A stretch of DNA of 12,780 nt from Clostridia bacterium (GCA_009776385.1 WRFT01000026.1:1-12780); one strand, 5' to 3'. Counted from the first letter of the stretch, positions 1 to 7,822 are shown. The notes: generated by a model not told the origin, from the letters alone. Made by a program: numbers and translations.

Positions 1-233
1 AGGAAGCTGAAACGGTCGAAAACGGGTACCGCGCGGCTGAGAGCGGCGCTGCCGTGCCGGGGATGGAGGGCGTCGCCTCCACTGTTTTAAGACCTACCGG
101 TATCGCCGTTTTCGGAGAGGAACGCTTAAATGTCATGACAAACGGAGATTTTATTAATCCCGGTACGCCCGTGGTCATCACTGCGACGGAAGGTGCGAAA
201 ATTGTCGTCAAGCGTGTGGAAACAAACGCTTAA
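1..233 (+). CDS. NfeD-like protein, C-terminal part (5' truncated by the window)
   Basis: The open frame runs from the window edge to a TAA at 231-233, giving about 77 residues. After an acidic linker, the segment GVASTVLRPTGIAVFGEERL and the following NGDFINPGTPVVIT stretch match the small OB-fold beta-barrel found at the C terminus of NfeD proteins. In known cases NfeD is a membrane protein, sometimes with an N-terminal ClpP-class serine protease domain, encoded beside a flotillin/stomatin partner with which it is thought to act. The next gene, 23 bases downstream, is floA, which agrees with this. The protease and membrane parts lie outside the window, so whether this is the long (protease) or short NfeD form cannot be said. 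Confidence 0.85.
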   Translation, partial: EAETVENGYRAAESGAAVPGMEGVASTVLRPTGIAVFGEERLNVMTNGDFINPGTPVVITATEGAKIVVKRVETNA

Positions 234-256
234 ATAAACATGAAAGAGGGATCAAT

Positions 257-1267
257 ATGGACCCAAATTATCTGATTATTCTGGTCGTTATCGTTTTTGT
301 TGTACTGGTCTCTGTATTCTTCCGGTTCTTCCCTATTGGTTTGTGGATTAGCGCCTTGGCATCAGGCGTACATATTTCAATAGGAACATTAGTAGGCATG
401 CGTGTACGCCGGATACAGCCGCATAAACTGGTACTTCCGTTGATTAAAGCGAATAAAGCCGGCTTAGACTTAACCATTACCAAACTCGAAACACATTACT
501 TAGCCGGTGGGAATGTGGATAGGGTTATCAATGCCCTTATTGCCGCGCAGCGTGCGAACATTATCATGGCGTTTGAAAAGGCATGCGCTATCGACCTGGC
601 GGGCCGCGATGTGTTTCAAGCCGTACAAATGAGCGTTACCCCAAAGGTTATCGAGACGCCCACCATTTCGGCTGTCGCCAAGGATGGTATTGAATTATGT
701 GCCAAAGCACGTGTTACGGTGCGTACAAACATTGAGCGTCTCGTCGGCGGTGCCGGTGAAGAAACCATTACCGCACGCGTCGGTGAAGGTATCGTTACAA
801 CGATAGGTTCCTCCGAAACACATAAGGAAGTGCTTGAAAACCCCGATTCCATCAGCCGAACCGTTTTAAACAAGGGCCTTGACGCCGGTACTGCGTATGA
901 AATACTGTCTATCGATATCGCGGATGTGGATGTTGGCAGAAACATAGGCGCGCAATTGCAAATGGATCAGGCGGAGGCAGACAGGCGCATCGCTCAGGCT
1001 AAAGCCGAAGAGCGGCGCGCGATGGCGGTAGCGCACGAGCAGGAAATGAAGGCGTCCATACAAGAAATGCGCGCGAAGGTCGTGGAAGCGGAAGCGGAAG
1101 TTCCCCGTGCGATGGCCTCTGCGTTAAGAGACGGAAAACTGGGTGTGATGGATTACTATCAAATGCAAAACGTTATCGCGGATACGGCTATGCGCGAAGG
1201 CATCGCGAAGGGTGGCGTACAACCCGTAACGCCGGATACGCAACAAGGTAACGCCAAGAAGAAGTAA
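257..1267 (+). CDS. floA: Flotillin-like protein FloA (YqfA family)
   Basis: A 336-residue protein, close to the roughly 330 residues usual for FloA. Residues 1 to about 50 are hydrophobic with a short break (PIGLWISALASG), as expected for a membrane-inserted hairpin. The motif GMRVRRIQP and the conserved stretch LIKANKAGLDLTITKLETHY follow. Next comes the SPFH/PHB-type domain (about 60-220), then a charged, Ala/Glu-rich coiled coil (about 235-285), and a tail including DYYQMQNVIADTAMR. FloA scaffolds functional membrane microdomains in Gram-positive bacteria. The ATG is preceded by GAAAGAGGG at good distance. The gene sits directly after the NfeD-like gene, the standard nfeD-floA arrangement, and probably shares its transcript. 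Identification is by recognised family sequence. Confidence 0.95.
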   Translation: MDPNYLIILVVIVFVVLVSVFFRFFPIGLWISALASGVHISIGTLVGMRVRRIQPHKLVLPLIKANKAGLDLTITKLETHYLAGGNVDRVINALIAAQRANIIMAFEKACAIDLAGRDVFQAVQMSVTPKVIETPTISAVAKDGIELCAKARVTVRTNIERLVGGAGEETITARVGEGIVTTIGSSETHKEVLENPDSISRTVLNKGLDAGTAYEILSIDIADVDVGRNIGAQLQMDQAEADRRIAQAKAEERRAMAVAHEQEMKASIQEMRAKVVEAEAEVPRAMASALRDGKLGVMDYYQMQNVIADTAMREGIAKGGVQPVTPDTQQGNAKKK

Positions 1268-1290
1268 AAATGGACTCCGTGGCTTGATAT

Positions 1291-1295
1291 GGGGG
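1291..1295 (+). promoter_or_regulatory. Ribosome binding site choosing the start at 1301
   Basis: GGGGG lies 5 bases before the ATG at 1301. The earlier in-frame ATG at 1289 overlaps this run and has only a weak upstream sequence, so 1301 is the preferred start. Confidence 0.5.
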
Positions 1296-1300
1296 ATAGT

Positions 1301-1747
1301 ATGGATAATATTATCAGTTTTATCGTTGTCATGTTCATCATCAGCATCGTTGGCCGTATCGCCGGCGCTTTTAAGAAACACGCGGGAAAAATAATCACAA
1401 GTGACCCGCTTGTAAAGCCCGGCGCACCCGGCGCTCAGCAGGAACCCCTCAATCAGACGAAAACAACAACTTCAACTGTCACTTGGAGCAGTAAAAACGC
1501 GAAAACCGCGCAAAGAAACAGCGCCCCCGGCAGTTTTAACAATAAGCCGTTCATTCCCTCTCGTCCGACGATCGCCATTGAGGATGATGATGCACCCTTT
1601 TTTACAAACCCGGAAGACGAACCGCAGGATACAACACAAGCGGCTTCCGATGGTATCCTTTTTAACGCCGATGATTTGGCGCGATCCGTAGTGATGGCGG
1701 AAATTCTGCGCCGCCCGCGCGGACAGCGGTATAAGAAAACGGCTTAA
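1301..1747 (+). CDS. Small single-pass membrane protein, conserved hypothetical, downstream of floA
   Basis: A 148-residue protein if started at the ATG at 1301, which has GGGGG five bases upstream. An in-frame ATG at 1289 has no clear ribosome binding site and would add four residues. Residues about 3-22 (IISFIVVMFIISIVGRIAG) form one membrane segment. A long, polar, low-complexity stretch rich in Asn, Thr, Ser and Pro follows, then an acidic patch near IAIEDDDAPFF. The C-terminal stretch DDLARSVVMAEILRRPRG looks like a short conserved tail motif of the 'MAEIL-x-x-PR' kind that I recall from small Firmicute proteins. Function is unknown. The 33-base gap after floA suggests co-transcription and a possible role at FloA microdomains. 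Its stop lies 4 bases from the stop of the convergent helicase gene. Confidence 0.7.
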   Translation: MDNIISFIVVMFIISIVGRIAGAFKKHAGKIITSDPLVKPGAPGAQQEPLNQTKTTTSTVTWSSKNAKTAQRNSAPGSFNNKPFIPSRPTIAIEDDDAPFFTNPEDEPQDTTQAASDGILFNADDLARSVVMAEILRRPRGQRYKKTA

Positions 1748-1751
1748 TGAA

Positions 1752-3959
1752 TTATAAAGGCGCCATGGCGCTGCGCAGTCCTTCCATATCCAAGTAGTCT
1801 TCGATAAATTGTTTGCGTAACAGCCGGGAAGGAACATGCTCGTTGTACTTCCCGCGCATCGCCGCATTCTCAGGCAAAGGCAGCGAATACGGATCATAAT
1901 CGGAGGCGAGTATATCGCGTATTATCGCTTCCAATTCATTGACGGATCCATCGTAGATGACTTCCAGATAAATGCAAGTAATCCATGGCAGCTTGTTTTT
2001 GATTTTCCGTTTTAACAAGCAGTAGTGCAATGTCATAAGCTGCCGTGTTCCAACCCAGGGGAACACGGCATATTTTTTACCGGAAAGCGGTGTGATAAGA
2101 TTTTGTAGAATACCGCTGTTAACGGCGATATACCGAATTTCTTCCAGTCTTTCCCGGCACCTGTCGCTTAAATAAGGATATATGTCACCGCCTGCTAAAA
2201 CCGTCCCCATTTTTTGTACCAATTTGGTATGCAGTTCCGCTTCAAAATCAACATTCCAATCCACCACAGAGATTCCCGGTACATTCTTTACAAAAATAAC
2301 CTTCGATTTTTCATTTACATCCACCGTTTCCCAAGTAAGCCCCGCCAGCGCGAAACGCGTCCCGATGGGGTATACCTTGTCCACCGTGCCAATGGTTCGG
2401 TTTTCATCTTTGACAAGTAAATACTCCGTAGCGATAAAAACGGTTAAAAAGTGATGGCTGTTGATGATTTTTTCGCCTTCTCTTCCTATTATCAAACCGC
2501 CGCGCTCGGTTTTCTCCAGTTGGTTATTATCAATCATATAACCCAGCAGTTGTTTATAATCTTCCTGTGTGATTTGTGTAAAACATCCCAGTTTCAATAT
2601 AGTTTGCGCGAGCGCGGCCGCGGAGAGTTCCCCGCAGCTCTTTAAGTGGCTCATGGTTTGGTGGTATAAAAGGTTATACGGATGGTTCAGCGGGGGAATG
2701 GGTTCAATCCAGCGTTCTTTGGTATACAGTTCAATGATGGCGATGGTTCGTATGAGCTCCCAGTTGATGGGCCCCAGCGTATCGGTTGCGTGGACACTGA
2801 CACTCTCTACAAATGTAAACAGCAGTTGAGGTGTTTGTCCCCGTCGTCCGCAACGGCCCAAGCGTTGCGCGAAACTGGATACGTTCAGCGGCGCGCCAAC
2901 TTGAACGGCTTGATCCAATGAGCCGATATCAATACCCAATTCCAGCGTGACCGTAGCGCCTGTGACAATCTTTTCGTCCTCAGACTTCATTTCATCTTCC
3001 GTCGTCTCCCGTATTAAAGCGGACACGTTGCCGTGATGCACCCTGTACAGATCCGGCGTCTTGTTTCTAAGCGCAATCTCACGCAGATTTGCGATGACAA
3101 ACTCCGTTTCCTCACGGCTGTTGGTAAAGATGATTGTTTTTTGCCCGAGTGTCATCTTATACAAGTACTCATAGTGTTCACGATACCCGTAATCCCCGCC
3201 CTCGCTCACTTTGATAATATTGCCGCTGCCGTCCCGTTCCGTCGTATCGCGCTTTTCGCTGTAGTTAACGAATCGCTCTACATGTAAACGCACGCGTTTT
3301 GCGCCCTCATCCGTAACAGGGGCGGCACACACGCGCCCGCTGCCGGTATTAAGCCACGATTGCGCGGCCGAAACATCACCGAGTGTCGCGGATAAGCCAA
3401 TACGCCTTGGGATGATACCCGTGAGTTGCTGTAAGCGTTCCAATACACAAAGAAGCTGTATACCGCGCGCGTCCCGCATAAAATGGTGTACCTCGTCGAT
3501 AATTATAAAGCGCGTGTCACAAAACATTTGCAAACATGCGCCTCGTTTATTTGTGACCAGGCTTTCCAGTGATTCCGGAGTAATCTGCAGCAAGCCCTGC
3601 GGGTTCTTTATCAGGTCGTTCTTCTTGTTAAGCGGCGCGTCTCCGTGCCATCGGCATACAGGGATGTGGGAGTCTAATAAAAGCAATTCGAGGCGCTTGA
3701 ACTGGTCGTTTATCAACGCTTTAAGCGGCGATATATAGATAATGCCTACCGAATGGGACGGCTTTTCATATAGATCCGTTAAAACGGGTAAGAAAGCCGC
3801 CTCGGTTTTTCCTGATGCCGTTCCCGATGATAGCAAGAGATTATCATCACTGTTAAAAACAACGTCACAGGCGGCAATTTGTACGCCGCGCAACTCCTCC
3901 CATTTGTTTTGATAGATAAAATCCTGTATGAACGGAGCCAGCCTATTAAATGCATTCAT
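1752..3959 (-). CDS. Lhr-core-like superfamily 2 DEAD/DEAH helicase, third gene of a TerB/ATPase/helicase operon
   Basis: A 735-residue helicase with all core motifs visible: a Q-motif-like LRGVQ near 27, Walker A SGTASGKTE (45-53), motif Ia SPLKALINDQ (77-86), motif II DEVH (155-158), motif III SAT (190-192), motif IV IIFTNS (276-281), motif V GATVTLELGIDIG (334-346) and motif VI QRLGRCGRRG (365-374). Residues about 425-500 (LLYHQTMSHLKSCGELS onward) resemble the winged-helix region of Lhr-type helicases. The next part (about 520-560, IGTVDKVYPIGTRFALAG) resembles the Lhr-core associated domain. The length fits an Lhr core without the long Lhr C-terminal extension. Related helicases (BrxHI) accompany a BrxD ATPase in BREX type 2. 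The ribosome binding site GAGGTG overlaps the last codons of the ATPase gene, giving a 5-base intergenic gap. The predicted role is ATP-driven nucleic acid remodelling in a defence or repair complex; the substrate is unknown. Confidence 0.88.
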   Translation of the reverse strand: MNAFNRLAPFIQDFIYQNKWEELRGVQIAACDVVFNSDDNLLLSSGTASGKTEAAFLPVLTDLYEKPSHSVGIIYISPLKALINDQFKRLELLLLDSHIPVCRWHGDAPLNKKNDLIKNPQGLLQITPESLESLVTNKRGACLQMFCDTRFIIIDEVHHFMRDARGIQLLCVLERLQQLTGIIPRRIGLSATLGDVSAAQSWLNTGSGRVCAAPVTDEGAKRVRLHVERFVNYSEKRDTTERDGSGNIIKVSEGGDYGYREHYEYLYKMTLGQKTIIFTNSREETEFVIANLREIALRNKTPDLYRVHHGNVSALIRETTEDEMKSEDEKIVTGATVTLELGIDIGSLDQAVQVGAPLNVSSFAQRLGRCGRRGQTPQLLFTFVESVSVHATDTLGPINWELIRTIAIIELYTKERWIEPIPPLNHPYNLLYHQTMSHLKSCGELSAAALAQTILKLGCFTQITQEDYKQLLGYMIDNNQLEKTERGGLIIGREGEKIINSHHFLTVFIATEYLLVKDENRTIGTVDKVYPIGTRFALAGLTWETVDVNEKSKVIFVKNVPGISVVDWNVDFEAELHTKLVQKMGTVLAGGDIYPYLSDRCRERLEEIRYIAVNSGILQNLITPLSGKKYAVFPWVGTRQLMTLHYCLLKRKIKNKLPWITCIYLEVIYDGSVNELEAIIRDILASDYDPYSLPLPENAAMRGKYNEHVPSRLLRKQFIEDYLDMEGLRSAMAPL

Positions 3960-3964
3960 AGAGC

Positions 3965-5281
3965 TTACACCTCAAACTCACTAAACTCGCTGTGGATATC
4001 CTCATCCGTCAAACCTCCCGCCGACAAGACAAACGCGTCGCTTCCCATGATATCGGCGGGCGTCTTGCTTGGGTTCTGATGCAGTATATTTAAAAGCTCA
4101 ATAAAATCACGAATGATCTCGCGGGGTGTAATATGTGTGCCGGCACCCACGCGGTTGAACTCCACAGTCAAAAATGCCACAAGGTCCTGATGCTTTAGTT
4201 GGGTATTGTAACCATGTAACAATGAGTGGATATCGCGCAGTTTTTCCACCAAGACATACAACTCTTCTTGTGACAGCATTTCCAGTCGAATAATGGGCGC
4301 GGACAGGTCACGCAGGCCGTCTGCGGCATAACGGCCCTCTGCCAATCTGGATTTGAGGGCCTCATAACTGAACAACCCTCTGTATTTATCTTCGATACAC
4401 TGTGGGGTTCCGCCCATCAAGAAACCGATATACCGCGCCTTGCCTTGCAGCACGTCATTGAACATGGTTAACAGTTTTTCGTAATTATTCTGCCTGGTAA
4501 TGGAATGGGGTATCTTGTAAAGATTCACCAGTTCGTCAATGAATACCAACAACCCGCGATAACCCGCGCCAACCAAAAAGACGGCAAATATTTTTAGGAA
4601 ATCATACCATGTATCGTCCGTGATAATTAGGTTAATGCCTAAATCCTCCCGTGCTTCCTTTCGGGTGGCATACTCGCCGCGAAACCATTTTAAAACATTA
4701 TTCTTCATTGTTTGGTCGTCGTTTAAATGGCCTTCCCAATATGCGCTAACGGCTTTAGCGAATTCAAAGCCGTTGACCATTCCCTCCAACGAACATGTCA
4801 CCGCGTATATCTGCCTTTCCACTTCACGGTTGAATGCCTTGCCGTCAAGGTCGGTAGAAGCTTTTATAGAAGCTTGAATACCGGACAACCATCTTTCTAA
4901 AACAAGCGGAAGCGCGCCTCCGTCAGGCTTGGATTTAGTGGATAAGTTTTGAATTAATTCTTTATATGTTGCCAGTCCCTGTCCCTTTGTTCCGGAAAAC
5001 CGGCGTTCCGGGGAAAGATCCGCGTCAACAACGGCAAAGCCGCGGGCAGTCGCGTAATTTCGTATGGTTTGCAATAAAAAACTCTTTCCGCTGCCATATT
5101 TACCAACAATAAAACGGAATGATGCGCTGCCTTCCGATACGAGGTCAATATCGTTTAGAATAGCGGCGATTTCTCTGGCGCGGCCAACGGTAATGTATTC
5201 AAGCCCCACTCTCGGCACCACGCCGCTTTTTAACGCGTTCATCAAGATATTGGCGATTCTGGCCGGTACCGCGTTATCCAT
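3965..5281 (-). CDS. BrxD-like P-loop ATPase (BREX ATP-binding / DUF2791-type)
   Basis: A 438-residue ATPase. Walker A is GKYGSGKS (60-67), followed by LLQTIRNYATARGFAVVDADLSPERR in two adjoining parts (69-94), a stretch typical of BrxD-like proteins. Walker B is LLVFIDEL (244-251), with the acidic pair DE. A sensor-like segment is FLMGGTPQCIED (287-298), and a conserved Arg-containing segment follows at about 301-313 (RGLFSYEALKSRL). No membrane segment or fused nuclease is visible. BrxD is a component of BREX type 2, but stand-alone homologues next to an Lhr-like helicase and a TerB-N protein are also found. The ATG follows the upstream stop directly (TAAATG), and GGTGGA in the end of the upstream gene serves as ribosome binding site, so translation is coupled. 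The likely role is a regulatory or loader ATPase for the helicase; this is inferred from the pairing. Confidence 0.85.
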   Translation of the reverse strand: MDNAVPARIANILMNALKSGVVPRVGLEYITVGRAREIAAILNDIDLVSEGSASFRFIVGKYGSGKSFLLQTIRNYATARGFAVVDADLSPERRFSGTKGQGLATYKELIQNLSTKSKPDGGALPLVLERWLSGIQASIKASTDLDGKAFNREVERQIYAVTCSLEGMVNGFEFAKAVSAYWEGHLNDDQTMKNNVLKWFRGEYATRKEAREDLGINLIITDDTWYDFLKIFAVFLVGAGYRGLLVFIDELVNLYKIPHSITRQNNYEKLLTMFNDVLQGKARYIGFLMGGTPQCIEDKYRGLFSYEALKSRLAEGRYAADGLRDLSAPIIRLEMLSQEELYVLVEKLRDIHSLLHGYNTQLKHQDLVAFLTVEFNRVGAGTHITPREIIRDFIELLNILHQNPSKTPADIMGSDAFVLSAGGLTDEDIHSEFSEFEV

Positions 5282-6952
5282 TTAAACATCCACCCATTTC
5301 ATAACAATGTCTCTATAATCATCGTAAAGCGATAACGATCCGTTCCATTCCGCGATATTATCGCCGATACAATCGGAGGCCTTTATATTAATATTGTCAG
5401 TGAGGACCTCCGGCATAATACCCTTGGTGTCACAATAGGCTTTAACAGCGGAGTTATTAAGAATAGCCAATCTTAACGCTTCGTGTTCCGTCGGGGACAA
5501 TAATGCCGCTAACTCTGCCCATCCATCCTTTGGTAAAGCCTCATAAACCGCTGAAGTCGATATAGGCGGGGGAGAAGGTTGGGCGGACGCTGTGGTGACG
5601 GACAACTCAGCGGTGATATCTTCGTCAATCAACAGTTTGTCCCTCGTGTCCATGGCTTCGCTGCGGATGCGGTGCAGATTGTCCAAATCGACACTCACAA
5701 CAGTTCGTGTGATGCGTTCTTTATAGTCCATTACCGCTTTTAAAATAGTTTTATCTATTTCGGAGCGCGTTAATTTAAGGTTTCTGACCGCTCTTAGAAC
5801 GCGTAGTATGGGTTTGTGATTGGCTGTGATTCTATACTTATACTTTTCTACATCGCGTGCACACACTTCAGTCTTCTTGATGAGATAACCTATCATCTCT
5901 CGATAGTCTGAATAAGGCAAAAGAGCGTCAGCAGTTTGTCTATTATCCTTTGCAACAGGCATATTACCTGAAAACTCCGAGAGTCCTTCGAGCTGCGTGT
6001 CGTCCCGGTAATAAAGCGCCTTGTCGAAGGGACGCCAAGCAGTGCTTTTGGCAATGCGATAGAAAAACAGGTCTCCAAGCTCTGCGCCGCGTTTTTTACA
6101 GTAGGCCTGAAGCGACTTTAAAGCCTCATAGAAGCATTGCTTAAGAAACTCACCATACCCGTCGCGTATAAATGTCGATTTAGATACATCATAAACGGAC
6201 AAACCATTCCATAACCAAAGACAGTCTTCATCTATTTGGCCAAACAAATAGACTTCGGGATAATACTTTTCCAGCCCGTAGGTTTTTATAAACGCATTGA
6301 ATGTATGCGGCAGTGTATAACAAATATGATAATCTTTGAGCCATTGCGGTAGATAGGCGCTTAAAACAGGGGCAAACGAACCGGCTGCGCGCATGAGGGT
6401 CATCAGCTTTTCAAGCCCGTCTGAAGGATTTTTTACGCCGATACATGATAAAAGTTCGTATACGTATAGGAACACATAGGATGTTGAAGTAGGTTGGATG
6501 TCTCCGCTTCGGACGCGTGAACGCCAGGTAAAGTAGGTGCGCAGCTGTTCATAACCCATGTGCTGGTAGCAGGGATAATAGGAAGAAAACTCCGTGTAAC
6601 CATTATAATCGTCGTTAAAACATGCCATGAAACGAGCTTGTTTGATAAAAACCTCCGCATTGTTCCGTGCAAATGGGTTTTCGGCAGCGAGGCTTCGCAT
6701 TTGAAAAAAAAGATCGCGAATAGGGTCATTCGCTGCGTGTGTGTCTTTCATATCCGGTATCATTGCCGCCGGGAAACGAAGATTTGTTCCTTTATCGGGT
6801 GGGGCTGCGGCCAGGGGGATGTCCGCGAATGGTGCGCTTAAAGCAGCGCCGGTGATGCCTACCGCCTCTCGGGTAGGGGTAAAACCATCTAACGGCTTAC
6901 GCGGAGAGGGACGCGGAATGGGGAAAGCGCTGTAATCCTCTCTGCCTGTCAT
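5282..6952 (-). CDS. TerB-N / TerB-C domain protein, first gene of the putative defence operon
   Basis: A 556-residue soluble protein. Residues 1 to about 75 are Pro/Ala-rich and probably disordered. The segment at about 78-215 (LFFQMRSLA, KQARFMACFNDDY, FSSYYPCYQHMGYEQLRTYF, TWRSRVRSGD, YVFLYVYELLSCIGV) matches the TerB-N domain, with its aromatic run and WR-x-x-VR-x-G motif. A Pro/Ser linker (about 453-467) precedes a C-terminal domain (about 475-556: GWAELAALLSPTEHEALRLAI, NINIKASDCIGDNIAE, SLYDDYRD) that resembles TerB-C. No classic metal-binding TerB domain can be recognised between them. TerB-N and TerB-C proteins belong to the tellurite-resistance/Ter stress network and often sit beside ATPases and helicases. 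The start is supported by GGAGG, 5 bases before the ATG. It probably senses or scaffolds for the ATPase and helicase; this role is inferred. Confidence 0.8.
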   Translation of the reverse strand: MTGREDYSAFPIPRPSPRKPLDGFTPTREAVGITGAALSAPFADIPLAAAPPDKGTNLRFPAAMIPDMKDTHAANDPIRDLFFQMRSLAAENPFARNNAEVFIKQARFMACFNDDYNGYTEFSSYYPCYQHMGYEQLRTYFTWRSRVRSGDIQPTSTSYVFLYVYELLSCIGVKNPSDGLEKLMTLMRAAGSFAPVLSAYLPQWLKDYHICYTLPHTFNAFIKTYGLEKYYPEVYLFGQIDEDCLWLWNGLSVYDVSKSTFIRDGYGEFLKQCFYEALKSLQAYCKKRGAELGDLFFYRIAKSTAWRPFDKALYYRDDTQLEGLSEFSGNMPVAKDNRQTADALLPYSDYREMIGYLIKKTEVCARDVEKYKYRITANHKPILRVLRAVRNLKLTRSEIDKTILKAVMDYKERITRTVVSVDLDNLHRIRSEAMDTRDKLLIDEDITAELSVTTASAQPSPPPISTSAVYEALPKDGWAELAALLSPTEHEALRLAILNNSAVKAYCDTKGIMPEVLTDNINIKASDCIGDNIAEWNGSLSLYDDYRDIVMKWVDV

Positions 6953-6984
6953 GTCATCCTCCGTACAGCGTTCTTATACCCGGT

Positions 6985-7001
6985 ATTCTATCATAATTAT
7001 A
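6985..7001 (-). promoter_or_regulatory. Possible promoter of the TerB/ATPase/helicase operon (-10 region)
   Basis: On the minus strand the AT-rich stretch contains TATAAT (6996-7001) and, closer to the gene, TGATAGAAT (6985-6993), an extended -10 form. Neither has a convincing -35 box at 17 bases (GTGCAT and AAGAAA). The position, about 33-50 bases upstream of the ATG at 6952, is right for a promoter. Which of the two is used cannot be decided. Confidence 0.4.
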
Positions 7002-7091
7002 ACGTAATTTCTTTTGAAATGCACGGATTCATACGGCAGTACAGCCAAAGATAAAAAGTATGAAAAAGCAAATGGTTTAACCTGTGTTTGT

Positions 7092-7120
7092 TTGACAAAT
7101 TCGCATGAAACTGCTATCTT
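7092..7120 (+). promoter_or_regulatory. Sigma-A-type promoter for the rhomboid-like/phosphonate operon
   Basis: A perfect TTGACA (7092-7097) and TATCTT (7115-7120, 4 of 6 matches to TATAAT) are separated by exactly 17 bases. Transcription would start near 7127, leaving a leader of about 28 bases before the ATG at 7156. It is the only strong promoter seen ahead of the plus-strand genes up to the window end, so it may drive all of them. No operator or riboswitch structure was recognised around it. Confidence 0.65.
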
Positions 7121-7144
7121 CAGCCGTGTAGGAATTTGAAAAAA

Positions 7145-7148
7145 GAGG
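7145..7148 (+). promoter_or_regulatory. Ribosome binding site choosing the ATG at 7156
   Basis: GAGG within AAAAGAGG lies 7 bases before the ATG at 7156. The in-frame GTG at 7150 would be only 1 base away, so the ATG is the real start. Confidence 0.7.
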
Positions 7149-7155
7149 CGTGTCA

Positions 7156-7815
7156 ATGAACTCAAGTTGGATAAACATACTGGAGAAAAAGTATAAAAGA
7201 TATGCTATTAGAAACCTAATGAACATACTGGTTTGCGGTATGGCGGTCGTGTATGTTTTAGATACGCTCGCCGCTCCGTTGTTTTCGTCCCCCGGCGGAA
7301 TATCAGCTTTCCTCGATTTTAACCGACAAAACGTCCTGCGGGGGCAAGTGTGGCGGTTGATTACCTTTGCCTTCATGCCGCCTTCTTCCGGGACGATGAT
7401 GGTCGTTCTCACACTGTATTTATATTGGATTATCGGTAGCGCGCTAAACAATTATTGGGGCAGTTTCCGCTTCAACCTTTTCTATTTCTGCGGCATACTC
7501 TCTTCCATCATCGGTGGTTTTATAACGGGTTATACGACGAATTACTACTTAAACATGTCGTTATTTTTCGCCTTTGCCATCCTGTATCCCGATTTTCAAA
7601 TGCGCCTCTTTTTTGTTTTTCCCATAAAAATAAAATACCTTGCGTTGATTAATGCTTTGCAATATATCATTGGTTTTTTCTCTGTACCTTTTCCTTTCAA
7701 AATGGCCATGATCCTATCTTTGGCTAATATCGCGTTATTCTTTTACAAGGATTTATACGGTAGAATGAAAAGGCTGTATCGTAGAATACGTTTTATGCAT
7801 GACTATCGGTCATAG
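7156..7815 (+). CDS. Rhomboid-like integral membrane protein, apparently lacking protease residues
   Basis: A 219-residue protein with about six membrane segments (roughly 20-42, 78-97, 104-127, 131-146, 160-178 and 180-197) and a basic C-terminal tail (KRLYRRIR). The rhomboid fold is suggested by GQVWRLITFAFMPP (63-76, the L1-type WRLIT-x-x-F motif) and GSALNNYWGSFRFNLFY (94-110, like the GS-x-x-E-x-x-x-G-x-x-RF region). Where an active rhomboid has GxSG in TM4, this protein reads YLNMSLFFAF (131-140), so the flanking glycines are missing. There is no His in the later membrane segments. It is therefore probably a non-proteolytic rhomboid-like protein. It stands 19 bases before the phosphonate gene and behind the promoter at 7092, so it may be the first gene of that operon. 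A functional link to phosphonates is not shown. Confidence 0.75.
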   Translation: MNSSWINILEKKYKRYAIRNLMNILVCGMAVVYVLDTLAAPLFSSPGGISAFLDFNRQNVLRGQVWRLITFAFMPPSSGTMMVVLTLYLYWIIGSALNNYWGSFRFNLFYFCGILSSIIGGFITGYTTNYYLNMSLFFAFAILYPDFQMRLFFVFPIKIKYLALINALQYIIGFFSVPFPFKMAMILSLANIALFFYKDLYGRMKRLYRRIRFMHDYRS

Positions 7816-7822
7816 ATAACAC

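Noticed and set aside
1760..1771. Perfect 12-base palindrome GCGCCATGGCGC close to the convergent gene ends, considered as a terminator.
   Set aside because: It has no loop, lies inside the last codons of the helicase gene (encoding SAMAP) and is followed by only a short, mixed AT stretch, so it is not a convincing terminator or operator.
1472..1897. A 141-codon minus-strand open frame spanning the convergent junction.
   Set aside because: It overlaps two better-supported genes, has a Cys/Arg-rich composition typical of out-of-frame translation and lacks a ribosome binding site that I can see.
4855..4875. Tandem TAGAAGCTT repeats with a 12-base period.
   Set aside because: They lie in the ATPase coding region and only reflect the locally repetitive peptide QASIKAS; no larger repeat array exists.
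1752..6952. A complete BREX system.
   Set aside because: Only BrxD-like and Lhr-like helicase parts are present; no PglX-type methyltransferase, PglZ, PglW or PglY is in the window, and the neighbours on both sides belong to other functions.
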